From: Cercozoa sp. M6MM
Lineage: Eukaryota; Endomyxa: Ascetosporea
DNA: 29,468 nucleotides
Direction: 5' to 3' (one strand)
Assembly: GCA_040357565.1 (NCBI GenBank)
Contig: JBDODJ010000135.1
A model generated the notes under the pieces. It had not been told where the DNA came from. It did no database searches and saw only the letters and a list, made by a program, of their open reading frames with translations. Positions 1 to 15,904 of this stretch are shown here, in pieces (position 1 is the first letter of the stretch; every line of letters starts with the position of its first letter). A program made the position numbers and the translations under genes.

Positions 1-116
1 GTGCTGTCGAATCTCGCACTACCTCTACTAAGAGCAAAGTTCTGTTAAGCTCGAAACGGTTCATTATTATTGTGTTCACTCATTCATTCGGCCGAGCCTG
101 CACAAAGATGCATACA

Positions 117-2321
117 TCAAGGACTGGCAGTAGAGACGCCGCCAGCGTCAGCAGCGCCGACTCCGCAGCGGTCGCAAGACGAAGGAAAGCCGCGTGTCTG
201 TGCCGTGTCGCTCACCAAGTTGGTCACCGCTGTTGCGGCACCGGTGGAGGAGATATTGGCGGCTGTCAAAGCTCCCAATTGCAACAGACGATCGAAAGCC
301 AGCGCCACCTGCGCATCGGCATTATTTATTAGAAGCACGTGATGGGAGGGACTGTTGTTTTGGTAAGGTGGTGGTACCACGCCAGCTAGGTGCGGCGTCG
401 CCATCGACGTGCCCATGTACGAGTAGTACGTGTCGGCAGCTGCAGTGGTTGTGCCAGTGTTCAGTGTCGACAGGATGCCCTGCGACAGTCGGTTGGCCTC
501 GCTCGTGATCCAGCCTCCAGGTGCGGCAATGTCGACCTGCTCGACACATTAATGCATGCACACAACTCAGAGTGGGCCAAGATAAATGTACAAAGTTGCC
601 GTAGTTGGAGTAGGGTGCTCGTGTTCCACTACGCTGCAGTGCACCGACGGCCATGACGTTGGCACACCTGCAATGGCACATTCCTTATCACATCACATGC
701 AGTACATTTGGACACTGCTGATGCAGATAACAGTTGACCCTGCTGGCACGATGAGGAAGTTGTTGTTGCCAGGAGCATCGAGGTCAGCGAAACTGTACAC
801 ATGCATTTGCGCACAGTGACTTCCAGTTGTTTTTTATAGCAAAGGGAGAAGTCAAGTCACTCGTTTCCGGAGGCAGCCACGACAACGACGCCGTTGGCAG
901 TGACGTCGTTGATGGCGTTCTGAAGCAGTGTGGGACAACCCGTCGATGCGGAAACCACGCCCCCCTAAGAATATAGCAGGGCACGATTCCACCAAGAAGA
1001 AAAAATAATAGAGAAAGAAAAAAATAAAGGGTACCAGACTGAGATTGATGACGTTGGCGCGATGTGCGGCCGGCAGGGGTGGAACACCTGTCACCGAGAG
1101 ACCTCCGGCGTATCGGATGGCATCAATGATATCCGATAGGACTGTACAAGTAACAATAAGATATCACGGCATCCCTTGCTAGGGAAGAGTAGGTTGCAAT
1201 TGGTTGTACAACCAGAGCCGCAGGTGCCAAGTACACGCAGCGGGAGAATCTTGGCATTGCTGGCGACACCCATGACACCGAGAGCGTTGTTGGTCACGGC
1301 GGCTGCGATGCCGGAGACGTGAGTACCATGCCACGATGACGCCTCGCCAGTGTTGCCTGCGTGTAGGTACATCTAAGATACCCAAGACCCGCCTGCTAGC
1401 ACACACACAAACACACACAAACACACAAACACACAAACACAAACACACACACACAGTACCAGGATAGCACTCGCCGGGCACCGAGTAGTCGCCGGGATCG
1501 GTGGGATTGTCGTCGCGACCGCCCGTGCCGTCGGACTCGCACGTGGTGTCACCGACAAAGTCGTAGCCTGCGAGACTGCCGTCGCCCTTGCGCAGGTAGT
1601 TCGCCGTCAGATCCTCGTGCTCCAACACTCCCGTGTCGATGACGGCAATGTTGATGCCGCTGCCGCGAACGTTGTTGTCGTAGGCGCCGTCGGCGTTGAG
1701 ACCCGCACTGTACATTCCTCTTGCATTTACACAAAAAAAATACTGGCTTAGTTGACACATGCAACATACACTTCAGGAGTCGGGAAGGCGTCGAGATTCC
1801 CTGCACACACACAAAAACCTGTGCATCAGTTGTTCCAGTCTTCAAACGGCAACGTTTTAGTATACACTGGTCGCCACGATCCGCATCGTTCGTAGTCTGA
1901 CTTTGGAACTTACGCTGGCGGCGCACCCTCGTGCGTCGCATATTCGGCTGGAGCTGTCCCGGCATAAGTGCGAGCTGTGCAACAACATACCACTATACGA
2001 GGTAAATTTATAATATGGACAGTATGTGTACACTCATGGCAACGTCGCCAGTGGCGAACTCAATGTGCTGGTCAGCCTGCAGCATGTCGAGCACTTGCTG
2101 CTGAGCAAAGACGGACGCGCCGAAACTGCCCGAACGCTGCGTGCTCAAACTGACGCTGCCGGTGTCGGCGCGAATCAAGTCGAAGGACGCCGACTCACCG
2201 GGATCGGCATACGCACTCGCCGTCCTGAGTCGAGTGAGTGGGATGCCTTCTAGCTTTGCTTGCAGGTGCGACATCGAGCAGCTGCCCGGCTCCGAGCCTG
2301 CCAATGCGTGGTGCATGCATA

Positions 2322-2355
<34 letters not shown>

Positions 2356-3593
2356 TATGATAGTCCATGTATGCTCGTACTTGGACTCGCAGCTTCGCCC
2401 GTACACTTGACGAGGAAGCGATTGCCACTGACCAGACACGTTGCTGGTTCGCTTGGAGGAGGACTGGAGGGTGGCTGGCTGGGAGGACTGGAGGGCGGCT
2501 CACTCGGTGGGTTGGAGGGTGGCTCACTCGGTGGACTGGAGGGTGGCTCACTCGGTGGACTGGAGGGTGGCTCACTCGGTTCCGTCGGTGGGCTAGATGG
2601 TGGCCGGCTTGGAGGAACGGAAGGTGACTCGCTTGGTGGGCTAGAGGGCGGCTCACTCGGTGCACTGGGAGGTCTGGAAGGCGGTGAACTTGGGGGTCTG
2701 GAAGGCGGTGAACTTGGGGGTCTGGAAGGCGGCGAACTTGGAGGTCTGGAAGGCGGCGAACTTGGAGGTCTGGAGGGCGGCGGGCTGGGGGGTCTGGAGG
2801 GCGGCGGGCTGGGGGGTCTGGAGGGTGGCGGGCTGGGAGGTCTAGAAGGCGGTTGACTCGGCTGACTGGGTGGCGGCGAGGTTTCACTCGGAGGCCTGGG
2901 GGCATACCGTAGATACACACAGAACAGTGCAGATACTGTACGGAGCAATTGGCTGCGAAGGCGGAGGCGTGACACTGCGAGAAAGTTGCACACGGCAGTG
3001 CTTGACAAGATGAAAAGACACACTGATAGAAACTACGGGGCACTCGGCGGTTCAGTTTCAGGGATCGGTGGCGACCGCGGAGGCGTCGTGTCACTCGGCG
3101 GCCTGCACAGGGAACAACGATTTCACGAGCAAACACAGAACATGTTTAATACGGAGCCGTCGGCGGTTCGCTCGGCTGAGACGGTGGGGGCTGGACGGGA
3201 GGCGGTGACACGGGAGGTGGTTGGACAGGCGGCGGTTGGACTGGAGGCGGTTGAACAGGGGGTGGTTGAACAAGGGGCGGAGGTGAGGGTGAATCTCCGC
3301 CAGCTGTGGCTCCAACAACGCCACCGACAATTGCTCCTACAGTACTCATTCATGGGCATTCAACCCTACTCGTACTGTACAATTTTACTGTTCAGTGTAT
3401 TGAGACATCAAACAGTAAAACTCACTGTACCCACAATGAGCAGAAGACACAAAAGAGTAGCCGCGAGTATCAGCGGTTTCTTGTACGTTCGTACGCAGTT
3501 GACGTCGTCGCTGTCGCATCCAGAAGATGGCACGCCATAGCTCGGTCGAGCAAAGTGGCCCATAGCAGTGTGCTGCAGAGGAGGTGCACTCAT
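117..3593 (-). CDS. Membrane-anchored subtilisin-like serine protease (peptidase family S8), 15 exons
   Basis: Phase-consistent exons: 3593-3431, 3336-3153, 3102-3037, 2895-2381, 2297-2034, 1974-1927, 1800-1770, 1719-1460, 1356-1210, 1141-1035, 964-861, 792-739, 667-592, 536-378, 308-117; about 789 residues. Residues ~37-65 form one hydrophobic segment ([15 protein letters not shown]...) after a Lys-rich stretch and no cleavable signal peptide, so a type II membrane protein is inferred. Residues ~72-310 are a P/S-rich stalk ([19 protein letters not shown] repeats). A propeptide-like region follows, then the catalytic domain: Asp ~452 in IAVIDTGV, His ~520 in [10 protein letters not shown], oxyanion Asn ~629 in VVAASGN, Ser ~717 in [12 protein letters not shown]. 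The catalytic domain resembles secreted bacterial S8 proteases (GYDF...[24 protein letters not shown]). The C-terminus is short after the Ser block. The small exons 1974-1927 and 1800-1770 are the least certain. Substrate unknown; action outside the cell or in the secretory lumen is inferred from topology. Confidence 0.9.
1400..1456. repeat. (CA)n-like repeat in an intron of the S8 protease gene
   Basis: Plus-strand runs of ACACAA and ACAC lie directly after the minus-strand 5' splice site GTACTG at 1459. Read on the minus strand it is a GT/TTTG-rich stretch. Confidence 0.8.
2326..2354. repeat. (TA)n microsatellite in an intron of the S8 protease gene
   Basis: Uninterrupted TA run between exons 2381 and 2297 on the minus strand. 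Confidence 0.9.
2466..2895 (-). repeat. Coding minisatellite: proline/serine-rich stalk of the S8 protease
   Basis: Imperfect tandem units of about 24 bp (clearest at 2684-2850) encode repeats of the type PPSRPPSP and PPSEPPSS on the minus strand. The run lies inside one open exon (2895-2381). It is a likely site of length polymorphism between alleles. Confidence 0.85.
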
Positions 3594-4364
3594 CTGCGGA
3601 CCTCCATACTGAAGAGCAGCAGCATTGTTTCACGCACTTGCATGATGGAAAAAATGAGACCAAACTGATTCAGTTTTACCGGAGACACGCCCGAAGCGGG
3701 GGTCGGCGGTGGTGCTTGGACACCTTTAAAGCCCTGCATGACGTCGAGTGAAAGCGAAACACAGCAACAACTGCAACGTGCAAGTGCTGTTTCGTTGCTG
3801 GAAAAACTGCACGAAAAGTGTCGCATGCACGCCAGTTCCGCCGATAGTCGGTGAGATCCTGTGACCAGCTCATTTTGCGAGCAAAACCTCAAAGATATTC
3901 TGGAATAGAGCTATGTGGCAGCCAAATATCTGCAGCAGACATTATTCATGTATGTTTAACTTCCGCCAGGAAAGGGTTGAACTGACTCGTGACCCGATGC
4001 TGAAAAACCGCGCGGAAGACCCTGGACTGACCCTTTTCCTTTGCAAGCTAGCATCTTGGTTCGTGCTGGTGGCTTTAAGTCAACGCTTGACACCATCCCA
4101 GATTTTCTATAAGCCGATGGACGAGGTTCTCAAGGGTGACACGATCTTAACATACCCAGCAGCACCATCTTTGATGCCGATTTTTGAAAACAGGCGAGGC
4201 TGCCGAGGCACCGGAAATTCGCTCATTATCCGGTCCTCACAAATGCCCAGTCGATCTGGTGGATGTACGATTTTTCGGGCACCGTCGGGCGAGAAAACTG
4301 CCACCACTTGGAGAAATCTTTCGCGCACGCCGGCAACGTCGCTTTACGAAGCGCCTGAACAAGA
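3594..4364. other. Divergent intergenic region between the S8 protease and the unassigned plus-strand gene
   Basis: About 770 nt with no supported coding exon. Open frames on both strands (for example minus 3676-3873 and plus 4184-4432) have no recognisable motif and no phase-compatible junction to the neighbours. The frame at 4184-4432 is Arg-rich and could be an upstream exon of the plus-strand gene, but no phase-compatible join to it was found. Confidence 0.5.
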
Positions 4365-5333
4365 ATGTCGTTGGTGCTGATCAGTCGCGAGCCTATGTTG
4401 TGTATGAACCCTATCTACACTTGGTACTGTGATCTATGCAATAGTGAGACCTCGGCATTGCACAGGTTCCCTAGTCAAATCAAAAAAGAGCAAGAAGGAA
4501 TCGCAGTCGACCAGACAGTCGCACAGAAAGCGGCGCAAAAGAAAATTGCTGCTATGGAGCACCGAGCCCAAAAAGTCCTTTCTATTGAACCGAAACCGAA
4601 ACGTCGTCGCCCTCGTTCGATATTCTCTCGTCAGCGTCGGCGTGAAATTCGTGCTCGAGGCGGCGGCGAGCAGGAGACAGAATTTGTTCTAAGTCGCGAC
4701 AGACCGGACGAAGCGTTGGTATTGAACGTATCTTGCCTGCAGCGTGCCTGTCTATGTGCAGTTTCTGATGCAGAAAAGCGATAGTGCAGGTCGTAAAGCA
4801 ATCTACAAGCTGCGTCGTCGCTCTCACATTCTAGCGATCGAGTCTTCGACCCCCCACATCTTCAACAAAACGACACACCGAATCGAAAATGCGGCTGCGG
4901 TAAATTTATCTAAATTACCGCGGTTCTCATACTTGTCGACCTTGTTTACAAACTGCCCTGTAGTACGAGCCTGGAGTTGAGGGATATGTCATGGGAAGCA
5001 GTGGCGAGTTACATTGCGATGAAGCCGTTGCGGAAGAGGTACTCGATGCAACTGAGCACGAAGTGCTGAGTATCACTGGATTTGTATCAAGGCTGCACAC
5101 AAGAAAATTGAAAGCATGGAGCACCACGCAAGAGACTTAGTGCTCTTAGAATATGACACTTGTGACTACAAACTGATTCCCGTGACAGGTAAATTGATTG
5201 TTTGAATTTGTCGATCACATCTCCTTCTCCAAACAACAAGGCCGTATTTACAAATGTACACACGGCAAACATAGTTGGCAAGTTGTTTGGTGCACTATTC
5301 GCGGTAAGTTCGAGCCTTACTTCAAATTACTGC

Positions 5334-5381
<48 letters not shown>

Positions 5382-5391
5382 NNNNNNNNNN

Positions 5392-5439
<48 letters not shown>

Positions 5440-5982
5440 TTTACGTGAATGAAATATATAGTTCAAAGAATTATCCGACAACTACATCTCTGCCGCCCAG
5501 ATGATTAAAAGAGAAGAAGACAAAGTCTTTCTCGCGGATATTCGTGGTGTTCTAGAAGCGGACGAGTTGGCTCAGGTAAAGCATCTTGATTCTTTTATGA
5601 GATTACTGTGTTCGTTTGAAAGGCATGCAAGTTGATGGTTACGCCGCCGAGCAAACTGAAAGACAAACTCGTCGAACGCGTTGAAAAGGAGCTTCACAAA
5701 CAATGGCATACTTTCCACGCACTTGAACGTGATACATTGATGAGACAGGAAGTCACGAACCCTGAGTATCTTCCCGATACGGACGAATCCTGGAACGCGC
5801 TGGCCGAAGGCTGTCACCGGGTGCTTTGTTCTGTCCTGTATGGAGGCATGCTTTCGTGTTTGCCAGTTGCATACATTTGGCAGATGGTGACCGAGTTCGA
5901 AAGTCTCGCAGCAGATATGGAAAGCTATGACATTGCACAAGCGTGGGCGATTGCCACAGGCGAATACGATCCCGACGAGTGA
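4365..5982 (+). CDS. Unassigned 7-exon gene, about 404 residues
   Basis: I do not recognise this family. Exons that join in frame: 4365-4718, 4762-4899, 4964-5038, 5071-5188, 5241-5303, 5469-5575, 5623-5982. The start ATG at 4365 is the first in frame, but an upstream exon is possible. Visible features: a CDLC pair near the N-terminus, a basic stretch (PKPKRRRPR, RQRRREIR) that could be a nuclear signal, and a motif AAxKKIxxMEHxA seen twice (KAAQKKIAAMEHRA in exon 1, KAAHKKIESMEHHA in exon 4). The C-terminal 120 residues are mixed helical/hydrophobic (YGGMLSCLPVAYIWQMV) and end in EYDPDE. The intron between exons 3 and 4 would be only 32 nt. The last two exons are the firmest; the first half is inferred from open frames and phase. 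It converges with XPG. Confidence 0.6.
5336..5438. repeat. (GT)n microsatellite interrupted by an assembly gap
   Basis: TG/GT dinucleotides flank ten Ns at 5382-5391, inside the intron 5304-5468 of the unassigned plus-strand gene. The true repeat length is unknown. Confidence 0.97.
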
Positions 5983-6429
5983 GCATCACTGTTGAATGGT
6001 GCATACTGCATGGAACGAATCCAGCGACCGATGTAACTTATCATGCAACGTGGACATCCCTGGGGGTGCAGTAAAAAGAACGAAATGACCAAACGTGCGG
6101 TCGACCGAATCAAATTGAATGAACCTCAGTTCTCAGTTCCTGTATCTATTGAAATGATTGGCTCACCCTGTCAAGCACGTCGAATCAAATGCATGGTTTA
6201 TTGGTTTGAAACTGAAACAAGCGAAGACGTTAAAAGTACGCTCAAAAAGTGCTTTGAATGTCTACTGTAAGTAACAACTGAAGGTAGACTAAATTTAATC
6301 AAAACGGCCAAAGAAGGTGTGTGGGTACACGACATCACATGCGTTGGAGGCCGATAACTTTTGTTTCGACCAGTCAAATCACTCAGTATCAGACGATACC
6401 GCGCTGACGCGTACCGTACATTCGAGTCT
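5983..6429. other. Convergent 3' flank between the unassigned gene and XPG
   Basis: About 450 nt between two stop codons. The plus open frame 6043-6270 and the minus frames here have no recognisable motif. No gene or repeat is supported. Confidence 0.6.
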
Positions 6430-10750
<4,321 letters not shown>

Positions 10751-10995
10751 CTTCGGGTCTTCCGGCCCTCGACCTCAAATCCGCCAAAAGCCGTGGTTCA
10801 AATCCGCCTAATTATCACCGAAAGGCACTATAATGGCATTAAAGACCTCTCGGCACACCGTTGCGGCTATAATCTTTCAGTTTACAGGTCTGGAGGGCTT
10901 TTTGTGTTGGATCATTCATGTAGCCACCTCACGATAGACCTTTTTGGACAGTGTTGGCGTGTGTTGATTTAAACACGCTGCAGAATGCAGGAACG
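10751..10995. promoter_or_regulatory. Probable bidirectional promoter region, XPG / bromodomain gene
   Basis: About 245 nt separate the ATG of XPG (minus) from the first supported ATG of the bromodomain gene (plus). No TATA box or known operator is clear. Promoter status is inferred only from head-to-head layout. Confidence 0.4.
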
Positions 10996-13900
10996 ATGCC
11001 CGATTTTCTGGTAGCGATGATATTGTTGGCGCGCCAAACTCATTATATCTTTATATTTTTGCAGCATGAGTTGATCTTGGGTGGGTTCAAAGGCGATCGC
11101 GATTGCTTCCGCGCGGGAGGTTCGGTCTCATTGTGGGAAAGTCTTGGCATTGAAGCACACCGATTCCCTGATGGTGTGCATCTGCATGCCAGCCAGAGAG
11201 AGCACCGAGAATGTGGTGGTCCTTCAATCCCTTCGACGCCACCGAGTGGTGTTCTGCCCTTTATCCGTCAAAAGCCTCGTCCTCGTGTGTACAAGTTCCG
11301 TCGTTCACCGACTCCGGATGTCAGCCAGCAACGAGAACTCGAGCGAGTCCGTGCGAGCGAAGAAGTGTACGAAATGCGTGTTCAAGCACTCGCCTCGCTG
11401 AAGCAACGATCTGCCGAAACCAGCACGCGCGATTCCCTCGAATCCGACGAAAGTTCGGACGAGGAAGCTGTTCAGAACGAAAGCTTTTTTGATTCGAAGC
11501 CAGCAGCGGCGCAGCAGACGAAAACTGACGTACGCGAAGCGCTTCTGAAGGTCGCTACCAACACGCGCAATCCGAAAAACCGCCAGTTGATGAAACGACT
11601 GCTGGAGGAGAGTGAACTGGGCAAGTGCAGTTGGCGTGTTCACCAGTTTCTGGAACTGTGTCTTGCTGTTCCTGACTCCTTCTACGTCGCCGAGCCTCGT
11701 CTGCAGAAGGACGAAATCTTGACTTCGACCGTCAAGCGTGTGTGTGCTGATAGCAGCAGCGACAGCAGCGGCGACACTGACTCAGAGATTTCGAGCAGCG
11801 ACAGTGACACCAATAGTGACAGTGACAGCAGCAGTTCCGATGACAACGAAGATCTGCGACAGCATGTCAAACCGATGCGACATTTGGCGACCGGATTCGG
11901 CTGCGAGGCACCTCTGAGAGCCGCCACTCATGTTTTTCTGTACTTTTGCTTTCTTTTTTCTTTTTTACTTCACCAACCGTGAGTTCTTTTGGAATTGTTC
12001 AGGAATGACGAGTCCTGGGGAAGACTGTTGCGCAAGACACTCGAAGTGTTGCATGTGCTGTCGCAAGTCGACATGTACAACTTCTTCGCCGAGCCTGTCA
12101 CGGACGAAGTTCTTCCCGACTACAGCGAGCGCATCAAAGTGCCGTGCGACTTTTCTTCAATTCGTTCGCGTGCGGTATCGCTTGTTTTCACTCTGTGTTA
12201 ATGAAGTGTATTGCACCTTGTGCATTCTTTGAATGTGCAGCAACGAAACGAGTACGCGTCCGTGCTCGACGTGGTTGCTGACATCGATCTGGTTTTTGCG
12301 TGTGCCTTCAAAATCAACGCGGACTCTCCTCTGGTGTGGCCGTACATGCTCGCTGTGCTGACGGTATGGATGCACTTGCGCGAGTCGTGGCTCCGACTGG
12401 TACCATCCAAGGCTATATCTTCGATATATATATATATATATATATATGATGTTTGTGCAGTTGCGGTTGACAGTGGAACAAGTTTACGACCTGCACCGGC
12501 AAGCACTCGCAGTGCGCATGAAGGCACTCGAAACCAGTCGAATGGATGAAAGTTTGGCTGAAGCGCTCTCTGACAGTGTGAACAATAGCCAAGCCGATGC
12601 GAACGACAGTTTGGCCGATGACGGGTTGAATGACAGTCTGGCCGACATCGATGACGACGTTGTTCTCGTCAGGCCAGCAGTCGTCGAAGAAACACACAGT
12701 GTCACCGACAGTGCCACTGACAGTGCCAACAGCGATACCAACAACGTCAAAGACAGTGTCAGCGACAGTGTCACCAACAATGTCGTTCTAGCAGACTCAA
12801 CGCCAGTGACAAAAGGCGAAACGATGAGCGACAGCACCGATCTCGTCGCCGTCAGCGACAGCGACGAATACGAAGGTTCCGTTGCAGACAGTGTAGTTGC
12901 CGAAACAAGAGACGTGGGAAACGGCGCCACCGACGCCAACACCCTTGACGAACTCGCCAACAGCACTCCCGTTGTTGAAAGCGAACCGAGCATCGAAAAC
13001 TTCAACGAAGTGATCGAAAGCGAAACCACCGAAAGAAAAGACACGAGCATCGACGTTGGTGGTGGAGTTGTTGACGGCAAGGACAGCGACAACGACAAGG
13101 ACAAGGACAGCGACAGCGACAAGGACAAGGACAGTGAAAGTGACAGTGACAGTGTGCCTCTGATCGACATTTTTACGATGGACTCACCGCAGATGGACCC
13201 GGCTTCTGCCCTTGGTACCCGTCTTCCGTGTCTTCGTGTGTGTTTAGGTCAGTACTGCCTTGATTCATTGCGTTTAATGTAGAGCGCTCTTCGAACGAAT
13301 GGAGACGCATTGGAGTGCCCAAGAAGCCTCTGCCGCCTGCGTTGAGTACGTTTACCTTTCAGCAGAAGGACGTCGGCAAGTTTCTCTGTTCCTTCGACGA
13401 GATTGACGACAACGAAAACGAGGACGCCAAGAACGTCAGCGTGGACGGCGAAGTCGACGAGAAGAAAGAGTCACGGCCCGTCTTTTCGTCGTTACCGCCG
13501 ATGCCAACGATGCCTTCAATGCCATCAATGCGTCCGATGCCTCAGATGCCTCCGATGCCTCCGATGCCTCCAATGTTGAAGCTTCACCCGCACAATTTCG
13601 AACCAAAGGTCGAAAAAGCAAGTGCTTTGGCAGTACCAACGGTCGATCTTTCGCCTTGCAAACCAACGGTAGATACAACTGATGCTTCTGTGCCCATGCT
13701 CAACCGGCCGCCGCAAGAAATGGAGGAGACTTCTACTGTGACGAAGGCGGATTTCCCGTCACAAACAGTTGAAGCAACGAGCGATCGCGACAATTCGAGT
13801 GCTCCAGTCGTTGCTTCAGGTATTTTTGACCTGTGTTTATCAGCTCGGTGGTTTGACTTGATCATCTGTGCTGTCGCAGTGCCTGTTCGCTCTGTCTCGC

Positions 13901-14628
13901 CGGGTACCCATGAATAATCTTCTGGCCAATCCCAGTGTATTTTGTTTGTTTCACAGAGCGAGCAAGTGCAGGAAAAAAACGGCGAGTTGTGCGACGCGTT
14001 CGCCGAGTGCGACGTGCGGTCCCAGAGCCTCCCAAGAAACTCGCAGTCACCGTTCTGTCGGGTGAGGCACTTCTCGCCGCTCAGGAACGAAAACGAAAAG
14101 CAGAAGAAGCGAGGCGGAAACACGAAGAAGAGCGAAGGAAACACGAAGAAGAGCGAAGGAAACAGACTGAAGAAGACCGAAGAAAACAAGCCGAAGATCA
14201 TCGAAGGAAACGAGAAGACGATCGAAGGAAACGAGAAGAGCGAAAAAAGCTGGCTGAAGGGCGACCACAACATCAACAACAGCGCCTGCCAGAACGACCT
14301 TCAGTGCCCAGAAAGGCAACTACCAGACGCGCCGACCACGGAGGACGCAATCGCGACCATCACCAAAGTCAAGACCCTTCTCGCCGCGAACGCCGTCGCC
14401 GTGGCCGCAGTCGCGACCGCAGCCGCCAACGGCGCGGCCACCATCGCAGTGACCAACGTCGTTATCACTCCGGCGGTCGACACCACCGGTAGCTTTCACC
14501 ACACATGTGCGCCCTCACTCGCTAACTTGCCTTGATTGACCGATCGCAGAAGGTCGGAATCCTCGCGCACTCGGTCGACGCGTCGACGTAGTCGCAGTCG
14601 GCCTAGTCACAGTCGCAGAAGATATTAG
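10996..14628 (+). CDS. Bromodomain protein with acidic Ser-rich regions, coiled coil and RS tail, 8 exons
   Basis: Exons in phase: 10996-11010, 11065-11939, 12003-12174, 12241-12363, 12461-13214, 13283-13819, 13957-14488, 14550-14628; about 1,028 residues. The tiny first exon (MPDFL) is the least certain part. Residues ~298-405 form one bromodomain: LRKTLEVLHVL, then FAEPVTDEVLPDYSERIKVP (ZA loop and PDY motif), DFSSIRSRA, and a ...DIDLVFACAFKIN helix where the acetyl-lysine-binding Asn is expected. It looks closest to BRPF/BRD1-type bromodomains, but no PHD fingers are visible. Before it lie DSD/SSS acidic runs. After it come an Asp/Ser/Val repeat-rich region, a Met-Pro repeat (MPSMPSM, MPPMPPM), a KHEEERRK coiled coil, and an Arg/Ser C-terminus (RRRSRSRPSHSRRRY). 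A nuclear chromatin or splicing-linked role is inferred. Confidence 0.85.
12424..12447. repeat. (TA)n microsatellite in a bromodomain-gene intron
   Basis: Uninterrupted TA run in intron 12364-12460, just upstream of the 3' splice site TTTGTGCAG. Confidence 0.9.
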
Positions 14629-14898
14629 ATTTTTCTTTGTTTCAAACTCAGGCTGTAGCCTCCGTTCTATAGTCCTGAATGTTACCGTGCCACAGCCTTC
14701 TCAGCTGTAGATCATGCTTTAACAAGAACTGTAGCCCACGCCTGTACGGTAGATATCGATGTATTCTACTGTGCGCTTAGATGACTACAGTCGAGCGAGT
14801 GCGGTGAGCATCCATCCATCGCACGACTTCGGTGTCTGGGGAACGTCAAAAGGGGAGTTGTATGGTCCTACCCTAAGCGGGCGGTAGACACAGCCATG
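14629..14898. other. 3' flank of the bromodomain gene
   Basis: 270 nt downstream of the TAG stop. I see no coding exon, RNA gene or repeat before the dispersed element at 14899. Confidence 0.5.
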
Positions 14899-14970
14899 CT
14901 CTTGTCACCCACCCCGGACTGGTGCAGGGGATCTACATAGTCGGCTTCCTAGAAAACTTAACTAACTAAC
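14899..14970 (+). mobile_element. Short dispersed element (SINE-like), copy 1
   Basis: Starts CTCTTGTCACCCACCCC, has the core CTGGTGCAGGGG and CTACATAG, and ends in an ACTAACTAAC tail. It shares the same order of blocks with the copies at 21596 and 23800. It lies about 270 nt downstream of the bromodomain stop, in the same orientation. No convincing flanking direct repeat is visible for this copy. Confidence 0.7.
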
Positions 14971-15116
14971 CAGGCGCGCGTAGTCTACGGTACGCGTCAG
15001 TGCGCCCGAACTAAACAAACTGAAAATACAGCTCAACCAGCGCCAACGCAAAATGTCCGTTTAGACCCGGCGAGCTCGGTTTGTCGTGTTGCGTTGAATG
15101 GTACTTTGTGTCAAGT

Positions 15117-15868
15117 TTACGCCGTTTTGGCCTTTTTCTGTGCCGGTTCCTCTGTTTCTTCTGCAAGTTCAGACGCAGGAGGGTCGTTGGCATTCTCGTT
15201 GTCGTTCTTGGCGTTGCCGGGAGAGTCGTGGCTGCCGCTGGCAGTGCCGCTCGCGATGACACTGTCGAAGAAGTCGCCCTGCATGCGACGACGCTTCTTG
15301 CCGAGTCGACTGCGCCAGCGCAGACATGCGACCTTGTACTCGATGCGACTCGTGGCACAGCGATAGACCACTTGTTCCCTGCTCGCAGGGACAGAGGGAT
15401 GGTTCAGTCCAGGGACTGTAAAGAAAACTAAAGCAGGCGAACGCACTCAACAGCAGCGACCAGATCGAGCAGCTCATCCCGAGAAAGATCGAGTTCCTAC
15501 ATAGCCTCATCAGTTATACCACCAAAAATAGCCCGGCAAAGGCGCCAGGGAATACTACCGCATAGGCACTGCGAATCTGTTGTCGACTGTCGAGTCGCTG
15601 TTTCCAAAATTACAACTAAAAAAACTAAAGTCATATTCAAGAAACACACCTCTTCAACATCGACCTCACTGTGCCAGGAAACTGGGTCGCTCGACTGCTT
15701 GGAAAGCGCACAAAGATAAAGTACAGGAAGTGAGGAACTTTAAGGCAAGACGAAGAATAACGCACTGGCCTAGACAGCAGCGGCGGTCTCGGACGCGAGG
15801 TCAGCAGTGACACGCCTCCCGTGAGTGCCTGTTGCTGCTGCTGCTGCTGCTGCTGCTGTCGCTTGATC

Positions 15869-15904
<36 letters not shown>

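Noticed and set aside
2260..2856. Plus-strand Gly-rich open frame (GGLEGG repeats)
   Set aside because: Antisense of the proline-rich stalk exon, which joins in phase to the S8 protease exons on the minus strand.
5382..5391. Ten Ns as a sequence feature
   Set aside because: It is an assembly gap within the GT microsatellite, not biology.
12484..13170. Minus-strand 228-residue Ser/Leu-rich open frame
   Set aside because: It is the antisense shadow of the D/S-repeat exon of the bromodomain gene and has no domain.
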